NCBI RefSeq assembly: GCF_905171775.1
Contig: NC_053497.1
Location: forward strand, 36,166,264-36,230,263
DNA length: 64,000 bases
Direction of reading: 5' to 3'
Origin: Rana temporaria
Lineage: Eukaryota; Chordata; Amphibia; Anura; Ranidae
Shown here: positions 9,955 through 20,741 of the stretch, in pieces
Layout of the letters: the number at the start of each line of letters is the position of its first letter
How positions within the stretch are numbered: position 1 is the stretch's first letter
Made by a program: the position numbers and the translations under genes
The notes under the pieces: model-generated
Database searches by the model: none
What the model saw: only the letters and a program-made list of their open reading frames with translations
What the model was told of the DNA's origin: nothing

Positions 9955-10948
9955 ATTGGGGGTTATTTACTAAAGGCAAATCCACTTTGCACTACAAGTG
10001 CACTTGAAATTGCAGTCGCTGTAGAGGGGGACACGCAGGGAAAATAAAAAACAGCATTTTAGCTTGCAAATGATTGGATGATAAAATCAGCAGAGCTTCC
10101 CCTCATTTCAGATCTACCCCTCAGATTAACAGCGACTGCACTTCCAAGTGCACTTTCAGTGCAATTTCAAGTGCACTTTGCACCTGTATAGCTGGATTCA
10201 GGTACACGTGCCTAACGTTAGGCAGGCGTAGCGTATCTCATATACGCTACGCCGCCGTAAGTTAGAGAGGCAAGTGCTCTATTCACAAAGCACTTGCGTC
10301 CCAAGTTACGGCGGCGTATCGTAAATGTCCCGACGTAAGCGCGCCTAATTCAAATTGTGAAGAGGTGGGCGTGTTTTATGCTAATGAATCGCGACCCGAC
10401 GTGATTGACGTTTTGAACGAACGGCGCATGCGCTGTCCGTGGACGTATCCCAGTGTGCATGCTCCAAATTAGGCCGCAAAGACTTATTGGTTTCGACGTG
10501 AACGTAAATTACGGCCAGCCCCATTCACGGACGACTTACGCAAACGACGTAAAAATGTAAAAATTCGACGCGGTTCCGACGTACACATTTAATCTTTTTG
10601 GTGGAATATCTTTAGGCCTGAAAACGCCTTACGTAAACGGCGTATCTTTACTGCGACGGGCAAGCATACGTTCGTGAATAGGCGTATCTCGCTGATTTAC
10701 GCATTCTAGGCGTAAATCAGCGTACACGCCCCTAGCGGCCGGCGTAAATAGACAGCTAAGATACGACGGCGCCGGCGGTCGTATCTTAGCTAGATTTAAG
10801 TGTATCTCAATTTGAGAAATTTTTACGACGGCGCAGATTCAGAGTTACGACGGCATATCTACTGATACGCCGGCGTAACTCTCTCTGAATCTGGCTAGTA
10901 GTTTGCACTTGTAGTGCAAAGTGGATTTTCCTTTAGTAAATAACCCCC
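9955..10948. mobile_element. Inverted-repeat element GGGGGTTATTTACTAAAGG, interrupted
   Basis: Left terminus GGGGGTTATTTACTAAAGGC at about 9957 and right terminus CCTTTAGTAAATAACCCCC at about 10930-10948 are inverses. Next to them TTTGCACTACAAGTGCACTT and its inverse extend the arms. It splits the hAT-like element's right part, since 'aatacattg' and 'actggccctttg' are adjacent in relatives. It is itself split by the element at 10189-10897. Confidence 0.8.
10189..10897. mobile_element. 709-bp element of the GATTC-terminus family, 3-bp TSD GTA
   Basis: Flanked by GTA at 10186-10188 and 10898-10900. Ends TAGCTGGATTCAGGTA and GAATCTGGCTA are imperfect inverses. Body hallmarks shared with seven other copies: 'ggcggcgta..acgctacgccgccg', 'ttcgtgaat', 'cgtttgcgtaa', 'ccctagcggcc'. 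Removing it restores the outer element sequence (gcacctgtagtagtttgcac). No coding capacity; superfamily unknown. Confidence 0.85.
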
Positions 10949-10979
10949 ACTGGCCCTTTGTTTTAAAAGTTTGGAGACC

Positions 10980-11640
10980 CCCGGCCTAGACCTACACTTG
11001 CGTTTAAATCTTACAGCGCACGGGCAGCTGCATTGGGAGGAAGGATTTTCATTTGGCCCCGGAGTCGGGTTATAAAAGGGGGTTCATGGAGGATAAAAGG
11101 GTTGCTGTAACCTTCTGTATGTACGCTGGGTTCTGGAGTAATAGATGCGCTTCTAAGATCTTCTGTAAGCACAAAGCCGGAGGATACATCGCCACCTCAA
11201 ATAGTGGTGAGATCACACTGGCTGCGTCCAGGAAGAAATGTGTTAATAATTCCCAGAATTCCAGGCTCTCCCCACCCTTCCACACATATGTGCTTAGATT
11301 GAAAACATATGGCGAGTATTTTCCGGAAACAAAAAAGGATCCAAAAAGAAAAAGAATTAAAGGAGAAAAAAAAATAAACACAGACCCCTCCCCGGGGTAG
11401 AGCGCGTCCTGCACGGCGGTGATTACAGCATCAGAAAGAGCGATAGACTGCCCTGCGCTAATCTTCCAGGAAAGAGGGAAAATACCGCCGTAGGGCCTTA
11501 TAGGCAGCCAATAATGAGCAGCGCAAGTCTATGACCCGACTGATTGAATTAACCGGCAATGAAATGCAATAAACACACATTCTCCGACAGATACGAGACC
11601 GCGCGGGGAAGCAGAGACGGCCCGCGTCTACAACATTCCC
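10980..11640. other. Unassigned sequence
   Basis: No repeat terminus, splice-flanked exon or RNA gene recognised. The frame 11053-11400 overlaps an opposite-strand frame of almost the same extent and has no family features, so I do not call a gene. Confidence 0.5.
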
Positions 11641-11646
11641 ATTAAT

Positions 11647-12349
11647 GGGGTAGATTCAGGTACCTTTTGCGGCGGCGTATCTCCAGATACGCCGCCGTAA
11701 TTTGAATTCCGCACCCGCGTAGCGTTACGCCGATTCACAAAGGCAGTTACGCTGAAAAAATAGGCTTCCTCCACCGACGTAACTTGATTGCGGCGGCGTA
11801 GAATTGTGTGCAATATAACTTTGGCCGCTAGGGGCGCTTCCGTTGTTGTCGGCGTAGAATTTGCTAATTTCTTAGATACGCCGATTTACAAACGTACGTG
11901 CGCCCGGCGTTCGTTTTTTACGTTGTTTGCGTTAAGGCTTTTTCGGCGTAAGGCTGCTCCTACTATTAGGAGGCGCAGCCAATGTTAAGCATGGACGTCG
12001 TTCCCGCGTCGCGATTTGAAAATTTTACGTTGTTTGCGTAAGTTGTCCGTGAATGGCGCTGGACGCCATTTACGTTCACGTCGAAACCAATGACGTCCTT
12101 GCGACATCATTTACCGCAATGCACGTCGGGAAATTTTAGGGACGGCGCATGCGCAGTAAATGATCCACGCCCCCTACCAGATCATTTGAATTAAGAGCGC
12201 TTACGCCGGCCCCTTTTACTCTACGCCGCTGCAACTTACGGAGCAAGTGCTTCGTGAATACAGTGCTTGCTCCTGTAATTTACGGCGGCGTAGCGTAAAG
12301 ACGATACGCTGCGCCGCCGTATCAGTGCGCCCCTACCCGAATCTACCCC
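11647..12349. mobile_element. GATTC-terminus family element, complete
   Basis: Opens GGGGTAGATTCAGGTACC and closes CCCGAATCTACCCC, near-perfect inverses. It contains the family's paired inner motif GGCGGCGTATCTCCAGATAC / GTAGCGTAAAGACGATACGC. The flanks read ATTAAT on the left and ATTATG on the right, so ATT or ATTA is the likely TSD. Confidence 0.8.
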
Positions 12350-12352
12350 ATT

Positions 12353-13197
12353 ATGTTATTATTGTGTAATGCCGCGTAACACGCGATCGCAATTTCCGAC
12401 AAGAAAAGTTCAATGCGACCTTTTGGTCGGAAATTCCAGCCGTGTGTAGGCTCCATCGCACTTATTCTGTCGGAATTTCCGACAGCAAAAATTTGAGAGC
12501 TGGTTCTCAAATTTTCTGACGGGAAAAGTTCTAGTTGGAAATTCCGATCGTCTGTGTGCATTTCCAACGCACAAAAAAAAAACATGCATGCTCGGAATCA
12601 TAGAAATTAATTTTCTCGGCTCGTTGTAGTGTTGTACGTCACCGCTATAATATTTATTATAGCAAAAAGGAAAAAAATATAGAATTTTGTTTTGAAAATT
12701 GTCGCTCTATTTTTGTTTATAGAGCAAAAAATTAAAACCGCAGAGGTGATCCACCAAAAGAAAGCTCTATTTGTGGGGAAAAAAGGACGCCAATTGTCAG
12801 ATAAAGTGACGCAGTGCCGAATCGCAAAAAGGGGCCATGTCCTTTACCTGCATAATTGGTCCGGGTCTTAAGGTGTCAGAGGTGAGGAGACCAATGCTGT
12901 GTTCCCAGTACAGAGGAACACACATCGGTCCCCTCCCCCCTACAGTTAGAACACACTTTAGGGAACATTTAGTGGTTAACCCCTTCCCTGCCAGTCACAT
13001 TTACACAGTAATCAATGCATATTTATAGCACTAATCACTGTATAAATGTGAACGGTCCCAAAAACGTGTCAAAAGTGTCCGATGTGTTCGCCGCAATGTC
13101 ACGGTCACAATAAAAAAAATCGCAGATCGCCGCCATTACTAGTAAAAAAATTAATAAAATAAAAATGCCATTAATCTATCACCTATTTTGTAGATGC
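12353..13197. mobile_element. Decayed DNA-element copies
   Basis: 12360-12600 is a worn inverted-repeat element related to the GTACACACGACCG family (GCCGCGTAACACGCGATCGC, then CGTGTGTAGGCTCC and ATCGTCTGTGTGCA). 12640-13197 is part of the TTAACCACTTC family with its 'aaaaccgcagaggtgatc' and 'gaaagctctatttgtgggg' blocks. That copy is broken open by the next element and continues at 13927. Confidence 0.6.
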
Positions 13198-13200
13198 TAT

Positions 13201-13923
13201 GGGCCAGATTCACATATAATTACGTTGCTCCTGGGCAGCGTAACGTATGTGATTTACGTTACACCGCCGCAGGTTTACAGCGCAAGTGCCTGATTCTCAG
13301 AACACTTACCTGTAAACTTGCGGCGGTGTATCGTAAATGCGCTCGGCGCAAGCCCGCCCAATTCTAATGGGGAGGGCACCATTTAAATTAGGCGCGTTCC
13401 CGCGCCGAGCGTACTGCGCATGCTCCGTCGGGTAAATTACCCGACGTGCATTGCGCTAAATGACGTCGCACCGACGTCATTTGCTTAGACGTTAACGTAA
13501 ATGGCGTCCAGCGCCATTCACGGACGTCTTACGCAAACGACGTTGATTTTTAAATTTCGACGCGGGAACGACCGCCATACTTAACATTGGCTGCGCCTCA
13601 TAGACCCAGGGGCAACTTTATGCTTCGCAAAAGCAACGGAAACGTCGTAAATTCTCTGCGTCGAGCGCGCGTACGTTCGGGAATCGTCGTAAATTGCTCA
13701 TTTACATAAGCGACAGGGAAAACGACGTCGGCGACACCTAGCGGCGGGAAAAAAAATTGCATTTAAGATCTGACAGCGTAAGAGCCTTACGCTTGTCAGA
13801 TCTAAGGGATATCTATGCGTAACTGATTCTAAGAATCAGTCGCATAGATAGGCCGGGCCAGATTAGGACTTACGACCGGGCAAATGGCTTTGCGCCGTCG
13901 TAACGCCTTTGAGAATCTGGCCC
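13201..13923. mobile_element. GATTC-terminus family element inside an older repeat
   Basis: Ends GGGCCAGATTCACATA and GAATCTGGCCC. Flanks TAT (13198-13200) and TGT (13924-13926). The interrupted host repeat reads 'tgtagatgctat' then 'aacttttgcgc', so the ancestral site was TATAAC and the right copy has one substitution. This supports a 3-bp TSD. Confidence 0.85.
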
Positions 13924-13926
13924 TGT

Positions 13927-14300
13927 AACTTTTGCGCAAACTAATCACTATACGATTATTGCGATTTTTTTTTTTACCAAAAATATGTAGAAGAAAATAC
14001 GTATCAGCCAAAACTGAGGAAAAAATAAATAAAAATTGTGATATTTATTAAATAAAAAAAAGTATAAAAAATTGTGTTTTTAAAAAAAATTGATGCTCTT
14101 CTTTTGTTTATAGCGCAAAAAATAAAGCGCCGCAGAGATGATCAAATACCACCAAACGAAAGCTCTATTTGTGGGGGGGGGAAACATAAAGATTTAGTTT
14201 GGGTACAGTGTTGCATGACCACGCAATTGTCATTCAAAGTGCAACAGCGCTAAAAACTAAAAATTGGTCTGGGCAGGAAGGGGTTAATAATTCCTTCAGT
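13927..14300. mobile_element. Right part of the interrupted TTAACCACTTC-family repeat
   Basis: Continues the host of the previous element with 'caaactaatcactatacg', 'ccaaaaatatgtagaag', a poly-A-rich block, 'gaaagctctatttgtgggg' and 'cgcaattgtcattcaaagtg', ending near 'ggcaggaaggggttaa' at 14288. Confidence 0.65.
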
Positions 14301-14404
14301 TTATAGTCCATATAAAAAGAGTATAGCAATATGGTTGTGTAACCATAAAATGTCCGTCCACAAATGGAAGCCTCCACAAGGGGATTAGAAGAAAAACCCA
14401 GCAG

Positions 14405-14515
14405 GAGCTCCAGAGTATAAAAGAGAAGAGAGGCGCCTCTAAGTGTAGCAATAAGTTGTGCCTTCATTAAATGTAACCATATTGCTACACTTAGAGGCGC
14501 CTCTCTTCTCTTTTA
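14405..14515. repeat. Short inverted repeat around AGAGGCGCCTCT
   Basis: ATAAAAGAGAAGAGAGGCGC followed by ctctaagtgtagcaa at 14417-14451 is repeated in reverse complement at 14481-14516, giving a ~33-bp stem with a ~30-bp loop. Flanking 14300-14900 holds no recognised gene. Confidence 0.7.
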
Positions 14516-14908
14516 TGCTCAGTTGTGACATGACGCTACTCTTATATCAAGACATCGCTTGTATATCAAGGCAAAATGTATTTAAAAAGTTTGCTTGTCT
14601 TGCAAAACGCTCTCAAACCAAGTTACTCTCAAACCAAGGTTTTACTGTATACAGTAAATATATAGATGGTATCTAGCAGTAAAGCAGGCACTGACAGACG
14701 TATCCTGGAACAATCTCTTTCCTGCACTTTTATTCAGCAAGGCAGTAAACACACACACATGATTCCATACCGGAAGACTTTGTACAGCAATCTACAGCAG
14801 AAAACAAAATCATTCAAACCACTAACTTGACTCAGGTTGGTTCCCGACTAGCAAGGTGATTTCTAATAGGTGCCTCAAAATAAACTGCCAACACGTGCAC
14901 CACATGAC

Positions 14909-16594
14909 AGAGAGAGAGAGAGCGTGAGACAAAGAGAGCGTGAGACAGGGAGAGCATGAGACAGAGAGAGAGAATGAGAAAGCAAGAGAAAATAAGAGGA
15001 GGAGAGAGAGAGGGAGAGAAAGAGAGCCATGCGCATCAGTCAGAGTGGGAGAGGACAAGAGAGAGAACGAGAGAGAGCGAACGAGAGAGGGAATGAGAGA
15101 GAGAGCAAACAAGAGAGAGAGAGAAAGAACCAGAGAGAGCGAGCGAGCAAGAAAGAGAGAGAACGAGAAAGAGAGAGAGAACAAGAGAGAGAGAGAACAA
15201 GAAAGAGAGAGAGAACAAGAGAGAGAGAGAGAGCCAGAGAGAGGGGGAACCAGAGAGAGAGAGAGAGAGAGAGAGAACGAGAAAAAGAGAGAGAGAACAA
15301 GAGAGAGCGAGAGAGAACCAGGGAGAGGGGGAACCAGAGAGAGAACGAGAAAGAGAGAGAGAGAGAAAGAGAAAGAGAAAGAGAAAGAGAGAAAGAGAGA
15401 CAGAGAACCAGAGAGAGAGAACGAGAAAGAGAGAGAGAACAAGAGAGAGAGAGAGAGAACCAGAGAGAGGGGGAACCAGAGAGAGAGAACGAGAAAGAGA
15501 GAGAGAATAAGAAAGTGAGAGAGAACCAGAGAGCGAGGGAAAGAGAGAGAACCAGAGAGGGAGAAAGAGAGAGCGAGAGAACCAGAGAGAGCAAGAGAAA
15601 GAGAGCGAGAGCAAGAGAGCAAGAGAAATAGAGAGAAACGAGAGAGAGAGAGCAAGAGAAAGAGAGAGCGAGAGAGAGCAAGAGAGAGAACCAGAGAGAG
15701 CGAGAGAAAGAGAGAGAGAACCAGAGAGAGCGAGAGAAAGAGAGAGAGAACAAGAGAGAGAACAAGAGATAGAGAGAGAACATGAGAAAGAGAGAACCAG
15801 AGAGAGTGGGAGAAAGAGAGAGAGAATGAAAAAGAGAGAGAACCAGAGAGCGAGAGAAAGAGAGAGAGAACGAGAAAGAGAGAGAGAACAAGAGAGAGAG
15901 AGAGAGAGAGAACCAGAGAGAGGGGTAACCAGAGAGAGAGAACAAAAGAGAGAGAGAACCAGAGAGAGCGAAGGGAAAGAGAGAGAACCAGAGAGAGGAA
16001 GAGAGAGTACCAGAGAGAGCAAGAGAAAGAGAGAGCGAGAGAGAGCAAGAGAAATAGAGAGAAACGAGAGAGAGAGAACCAGAGAGAGCGAGAGAGAGAG
16101 AACCAGAAAGAGAGAACGAGAAAGAGAGAGAGAACAAGAGAGAGAACCAGAGAGAGGGGGAACCAGAGAGAGAGAGAGAGAATGAGAAAGAGAGAGAGAG
16201 AAAAAGAGAGAGGGGGAACCAGAGAGAGGGGGAACCAGAGAGAGAGAACAAAAGAGAGAGAGAGAGAATGAGAAAGTGAGAGAGAACCAGAGAGAGCGAG
16301 GGAAAGAGAGAACCAGAGAGGGAGAAAGAGAGAGCGAGAGAACCAGAGAGAGCAAGAGAAAGAGAGAGCGACAGAGAGAGCAAGAGAAATAGAGAGAAAC
16401 GAGAGAGAGAGAGCAAGAGAAAGAGAGAGCGAGAGAGAGAGCAAGAGAGAGAACAAGAGAGAGAGAGAGAACAAGAGAGAGAACAAGAGATAGAGAGAGA
16501 ACATGAGAAAGAGAGAACCAGAGAGTGTGGGAGAAAGAGAGAGAGAATGGAAAAGAGAGAGAACCAGAGAGCGAGAGAAAGAGAGAGAGAACGA
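14909..16594. repeat. GA-rich satellite array, ~1.7 kb
   Basis: Almost pure purine on the plus strand (GAGA, AACGAGAAAG, AACCAGAGAGAGG motifs). Higher-order blocks recur, for example 'gagggggaaccagagagag' and 'agagcaagagaaatagagag'. The strand asymmetry gives very long artefactual open frames (Arg/Glu-rich on plus, Ser/Leu-rich on minus, up to 560 codons); none is a gene. A 'catcagtcag' phrase sits at 15036 near the left end and recurs twice just past the right end (16611, 16700). Confidence 0.95.
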
Positions 16595-16745
16595 TAGGAT
16601 GCCCTGAGCATCAGTCAGCTAACATAAAAGGAGAGAGAGAACGAAAGAAAGAGAGAGAGAACGAAAGAGAGAGAACGAAAGAAAGAGGGTGCCCTGAGCA
16701 TCAGTCAGCTTACATATATAAAGGAGATAAAAAGAGAGAAATGTC
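16595..16745. repeat. Two copies of a GGTGCCCTGAGCATCAGTCAGCT unit
   Basis: ATGCCCTGAGCATCAGTCAG at 16599 and TGCCCTGAGCATCAGTCAGC at 16689, each followed by 'acata..aaaggaga' and GA-rich DNA. These look like a higher-order unit of the satellite that includes non-GA sequence. Confidence 0.75.
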
Positions 16746-16781
16746 TGTACATAAACATACATGACACACAGTAATATGTTA

Positions 16782-19051
16782 GGCCCTTTTCACACTACAA
16801 AATAAATCCGTTTTAATAATCCGTTTTAAAATCCGTCAGATAATGTTAAAAAACGGAAGTTATACGTCCTTTATAAAATATCATTAAAGTCTATGGGATT
16901 TTTTTATGTTCCGTAAAGATCCGTAATAGTCCGTTATAACATACGGACGTTAGTTATAACGGAATATGTGACGGGTCTTGCACTATTTTTTGTAAATTAT
17001 TTGTCCGTTGCAAGTAACGGATATATTAACGTCCGTTATATTTTAACATTGAAGTCTATGGCACATGGACGTTAGTAAATGTCTCCGTAAATGTCCGTTA
17101 TGTTAACGGACGTTAATTTTACTGAGCATGGATATTCAGGGGAACCCCGCTGTCAATTTAAAACAAAAATGACGTGCGGTTCCCGGTAAATATCCATAAC
17201 CAGACCCTTCAGGTCTGGTATGGATATTCAGGGGAACCCCGCCGTCAATTTAAAACAAAAATGACGTGCGGTTCCCCCTAAATATCCATAACCAGACCCA
17301 TTATCCGAGCACGTTGACCTGGCCGGCCGCAGAAAAGAGGGGGGGACAGAGTGCGGCCCCCCCTCTCTCCTGAACCGCACCAGGCCACATGCCCTCAACA
17401 TGGGGAGGATGTCCCCATGTTGATGGGGACAAGGGTCTCATCCCCACAACCCTTGCCCGGTGGTTGTGGGGGTATGCGGGCGGGAGGTTTATCAGAATCT
17501 GGAAGACCCCTTTAACAAAGGGGACCCCCAGATCCTGACCCCCCCCCTGTGTGAAATGGTAATGGGGTACACTGTACCTCTACCATTTCACGAAGGAAGT
17601 AAAAAGTATTGTAAAAAAACACACTGACACAAAAGAATAAAGTCCTTTATTTAAAAAAAAAAAAAAAAAAAAACTCCAGCGCTGAAAAATCCACTCGTTC
17701 CCGGCTTCCAGCGTTGTCCTGATCCTGCGACGGGTGCGGGTGATCTCCCGCGATGAGAAGATCCAGCGTCGGGTGATCTCCGCTCCGGCGATGTGAAGAT
17801 CCATCCAGCGCAGCATCCCGGACCTCCTCTCACCGCTGGGCACAGCCCAGCGAATGAGCGGCTGAAGCAGTGACATTTCTTATATAGAGGAGGCAGAGCC
17901 ACCCGTCACGTGACCCTGCCCCCTCTGACGTACCTCTGCTACGTCACTGGGGAAGACCATGAAGAGGAAAGTCTTTCCTCTTCATGGTCTTCCCCAGTGA
18001 CGTAGCAGAGGTACGTCAGAGGGGGCAGGGTCACGTGACGGGTGGCTCTGCCTCCTCTATATAAGAAATGTCACTGCTTCAGCCGCTCATTCGCTGGGCT
18101 GTGCCCAGCGGTGAGAGGAGGTCCGGGATGCTGCGCTGGATGGATCTTCACATCGCCGGAGCGGAGATCACCCGACGCTGGATCTTCTCATCGCGGGAGA
18201 TCACCCGCACCCGTCGCAGGATCAGGACAACGCTGGAAGCCGGGAACGAGTGGATTTTTCAGCGCTGGAGTTTTTTTTTTTTTTAAATAAAGGACTTTAT
18301 TCTTTTGTGTCAGTGTGTTTTTTTACAATACTTTTTACTTCCTTCGTGAAATGGTAGAGGTACAGTGTACCCCATTACCATTTCACACAGGGGTGGGGTC
18401 AGGATCTGGGGGTCCCCTTTGTTAAAGGGGTCTTCCAGATTCTGATAAACCTCCCGCCCGCATACCCCCACAACCACCGGGCAAGGGTTGTGGGGATGAG
18501 ACCCTTGTCCCCATCAACATGGGGACATCCTCCCCATGTTGAGGGCATGTGGCCTGGTGCGGTTCAGGAGAGAGGGGGGCCGCACTCTGTCCCCCCTCTT
18601 TTCTGCGGCCGGCCAGGTCAACGTGCTCGGATAATGGGTCTGGTTATGGATATTTAGGGGGAACCGCACGTCATTTTTGTTTTAAATTGACGGCGGGGTT
18701 CCCCTGAATATCCATACCAGACCTGAAGGGTCTGGTTATGGATATTTACCGGGAACCGCACGTCATTTTTTGTTTTAAATTGACAGCGGGGTTCCCCTGA
18801 ATATCCATGCGACTTCTGGAGCTGGACTTCAAGAAAGGGTGAAATGTTTTTTATTAACGGACGTTAGAAAGGAATGATATAACGGATGTATACGGATATA
18901 TACGGATAAACATTATCCGTTTTCAATAAAGGAAGAATGGTAAAATATTTATCCGTATGTATCCGTTATTAAATCCGTTAATAAACGTCCGTTAATAGGT
19001 GTAATACGGATATTATAAAACGGACATACAATCCATAGTGTGAAAGAAGCC
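16782..19051. mobile_element. 2.27-kb foldback element, TTA target duplication
   Basis: Flanked by TTA at 16779-16781 and 19052-19054. Ends GGCCCTTTTCACACTA and TAGTGTGAAAGAAGCC are imperfect inverses. The two arms meet at about 17972 ('gaggaaag t ctttcctc'). They run outward as inverted copies of each other for about 1.1 kb, including a duplicated GGATATTCAGGGGAACCCCG block, GGCCGGCCGCAGAAAAGAGG and 'tcacgtgaccctgcc'. Outer parts are rich in short TCCGTTATAACGGACGTT-like motifs. A 3-bp TTA site and the GGCCC..TTCACAC end fit PIF/Harbinger-type non-autonomous elements (inference). Each arm holds an open frame of ~70-98 codons (MSLLQPLIRWAVPSGERRSG...), mirrored in the other arm. It resembles no protein I know and is probably a by-product. 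Confidence 0.88.
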
Positions 19052-19184
19052 TTAGTGTGAATGTTTATTTGTGTACAGGGAGATGACCACGATGATCAGA
19101 AAGAAGTTCCCAAAAGAGGGGCGACAGGCAATTGCATTTCAATGGTTGAAGGAAGACTTCCCTAGAAGTTCATTGCCCATTCCT

Positions 19185-19325
19185 TTGGAGTCTCCAAACT
19201 ACGGCCCTCCAGTTGTTCAGGAACTACAATTCCCATCATGCCCAGTCATGAATGTTACAGTTTTACAATGCTTCATGGGACATGTAGTCCAGCAACAGCT
19301 GGAGGGCCGTAGTTTGGAGACCCAT
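19185..19325. mobile_element. ~140-bp hairpin element with ACTACGGCCCTCCAG arms
   Basis: TCTCCAAACTACGGCCCTCC at 19189 and its inverse GGAGGGCCGTAGTTTGGAGA at 19302 form the ends. Within are 'aactacaattcccatcatgc' and 'gcttcatgggacatgtagt', arms of the widespread vertebrate hAT-type short element. No clear 8-bp TSD. Confidence 0.75.
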
Positions 19326-19329
19326 GAAT

Positions 19330-20235
19330 GATTACGGTGGACATGCACGTCTAAAGGGACGCCATCTTCGACAACCAGCCCTGTGTTTAGTCACGTGCCT
19401 CGTACTGCAGGGAAAGGTTAGGAAAGGGATTAGTATATATTTTATAAATGGAATTAGGAAGGGCGGCCTGGCATTAACTGGTGAACTGGTGTGACCGCTT
19501 ACTTAGGAAGCCTTTGTTAGGTTGTGATGGTTTTGAATTTTCTGTTCACTTGTAGCCATGGTCCTACACAACACTGGAGAGGTAAGATAGTGAACATGCG
19601 GTCAGCGCTCAATGCCCGGCGTACTGCTACCTCAGGTATTTTGGCGTGTGATGCTTGGGACAAAGTTTGTAGTTTTAATAAGGCCGTGGCTGACTTCCAC
19701 CCACAATAGGGAGCTGCGAGCTTCTCCGAGCCAATAGCTATTAAAGGTTAATGTGTATTCTGGATTAATTACCCACTGAGAACCCGCGTTCCTCCCCGCC
19801 GTCTTCTCTTTGTGGGGATATTTGCAAGGCACAACTAAACTTGGCTTAAGAAATCATGAAAATGAAGAGCCTCGTTATTATTTAACCCTTTTCTAGCTGA
19901 CAATAAGGCGAGATGAGGGGGTAGGAGAAAGACGAGGGAAGAGGCGGGGGAGGGGGGGGGAGAAGATTGGTACAATCCTCCGCACTGTGTGGGGAAGAGG
20001 TTATAACCCCGTTCAGTCTGGAGTCACATGCCGATGACAGGAGAGAGATTTCCCAGGATACCAGAGACTTTTAGAAACTTCGGTCTGCTCTATAAACATT
20101 TCCAGGACTGCATTATATAATCGGCACAGATTATAAAGAGAAGATCAGGGGCAGGATTCTATAGCTGCCATCTTCATGTCAATCACGGTCGGTGGAGCAG
20201 CCCCTCCCCCGGCGTTTCATAGCTCTTCTGTACCT
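19330..20235. other. Unassigned sequence
   Basis: No repeat termini or splice-flanked coding exon recognised. It contains a G-rich stretch at 19911-19960. It may be unique intergenic or intronic DNA of the NUMBL upstream region. Confidence 0.45.
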
Positions 20236-20244
20236 GTTGCTTAA

Positions 20245-20633
20245 AGTGGTTGTAAACCCACTTTTTGTACTTTTTAGGAGATTATTACAGTTTAGGAGAT
20301 ACGGTTTAGGAGATATTCCCCTCGCAATGCGCCGCTGCGCATGCGCAGGAGGGATCTACGGCGAAAGGACCGTCAGCCGCCGGACCTTGCCGAGTTTTAA
20401 ATCTCCCGCGCACACGCGCGGGAGTGACGTCATCGCCGCTCCAGCCAATCACAGCGCTGGAGTGGCGATACCCGGAAGACACGCCGAGGCAAGATGAAAT
20501 CTCGCTCGGCGTGAACCAGGTAAGTGCTACGCACCTCGTTCCGAGGTAAGTATTTCATAATGAGCTAATATGCACCGCATATTAGCTCATTATGACTTTT
20601 CCCTTACAGGAGGAAAAAAAAAAAAAAAAAACT
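20245..20633. mobile_element. TTAA-flanked element (AGTGGTTGTAAACCC)
   Basis: TTAA at 20241-20244 and 20634-20637. Left end AGTGGTTGTAAACCCACTTT; right end is an A-run then CT before TTAA. Inner palindromes 'gcatgcgcaggaggg' and 'atgagctaatatgc..gcatattagctcat' (20559-20594). Confidence 0.7.
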
Positions 20634-20741
20634 TTAACCACTTCCATACCGGTCATTTTCACCCCCTTCCTGCCCAGACCAATTTTTAGTTTTCAGCGCC
20701 GTTGCACTTTGAATGACAATTGCGCGGTCATACAACAATGG

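Noticed and set aside
14822..16611. Open frames of 439-560 codons on the minus strand, Ser/Leu-rich, across the GA array
   Set aside because: They are translations of a polypurine simple repeat; all three frames are open on both strands and no protein family is seen.
17580..18290. Mirrored 98-codon frames in the foldback arms as a possible gene pair
   Set aside because: Same sequence in opposite orientation because of the inverted repeat; no known domain, no conserved ends beyond the arm.
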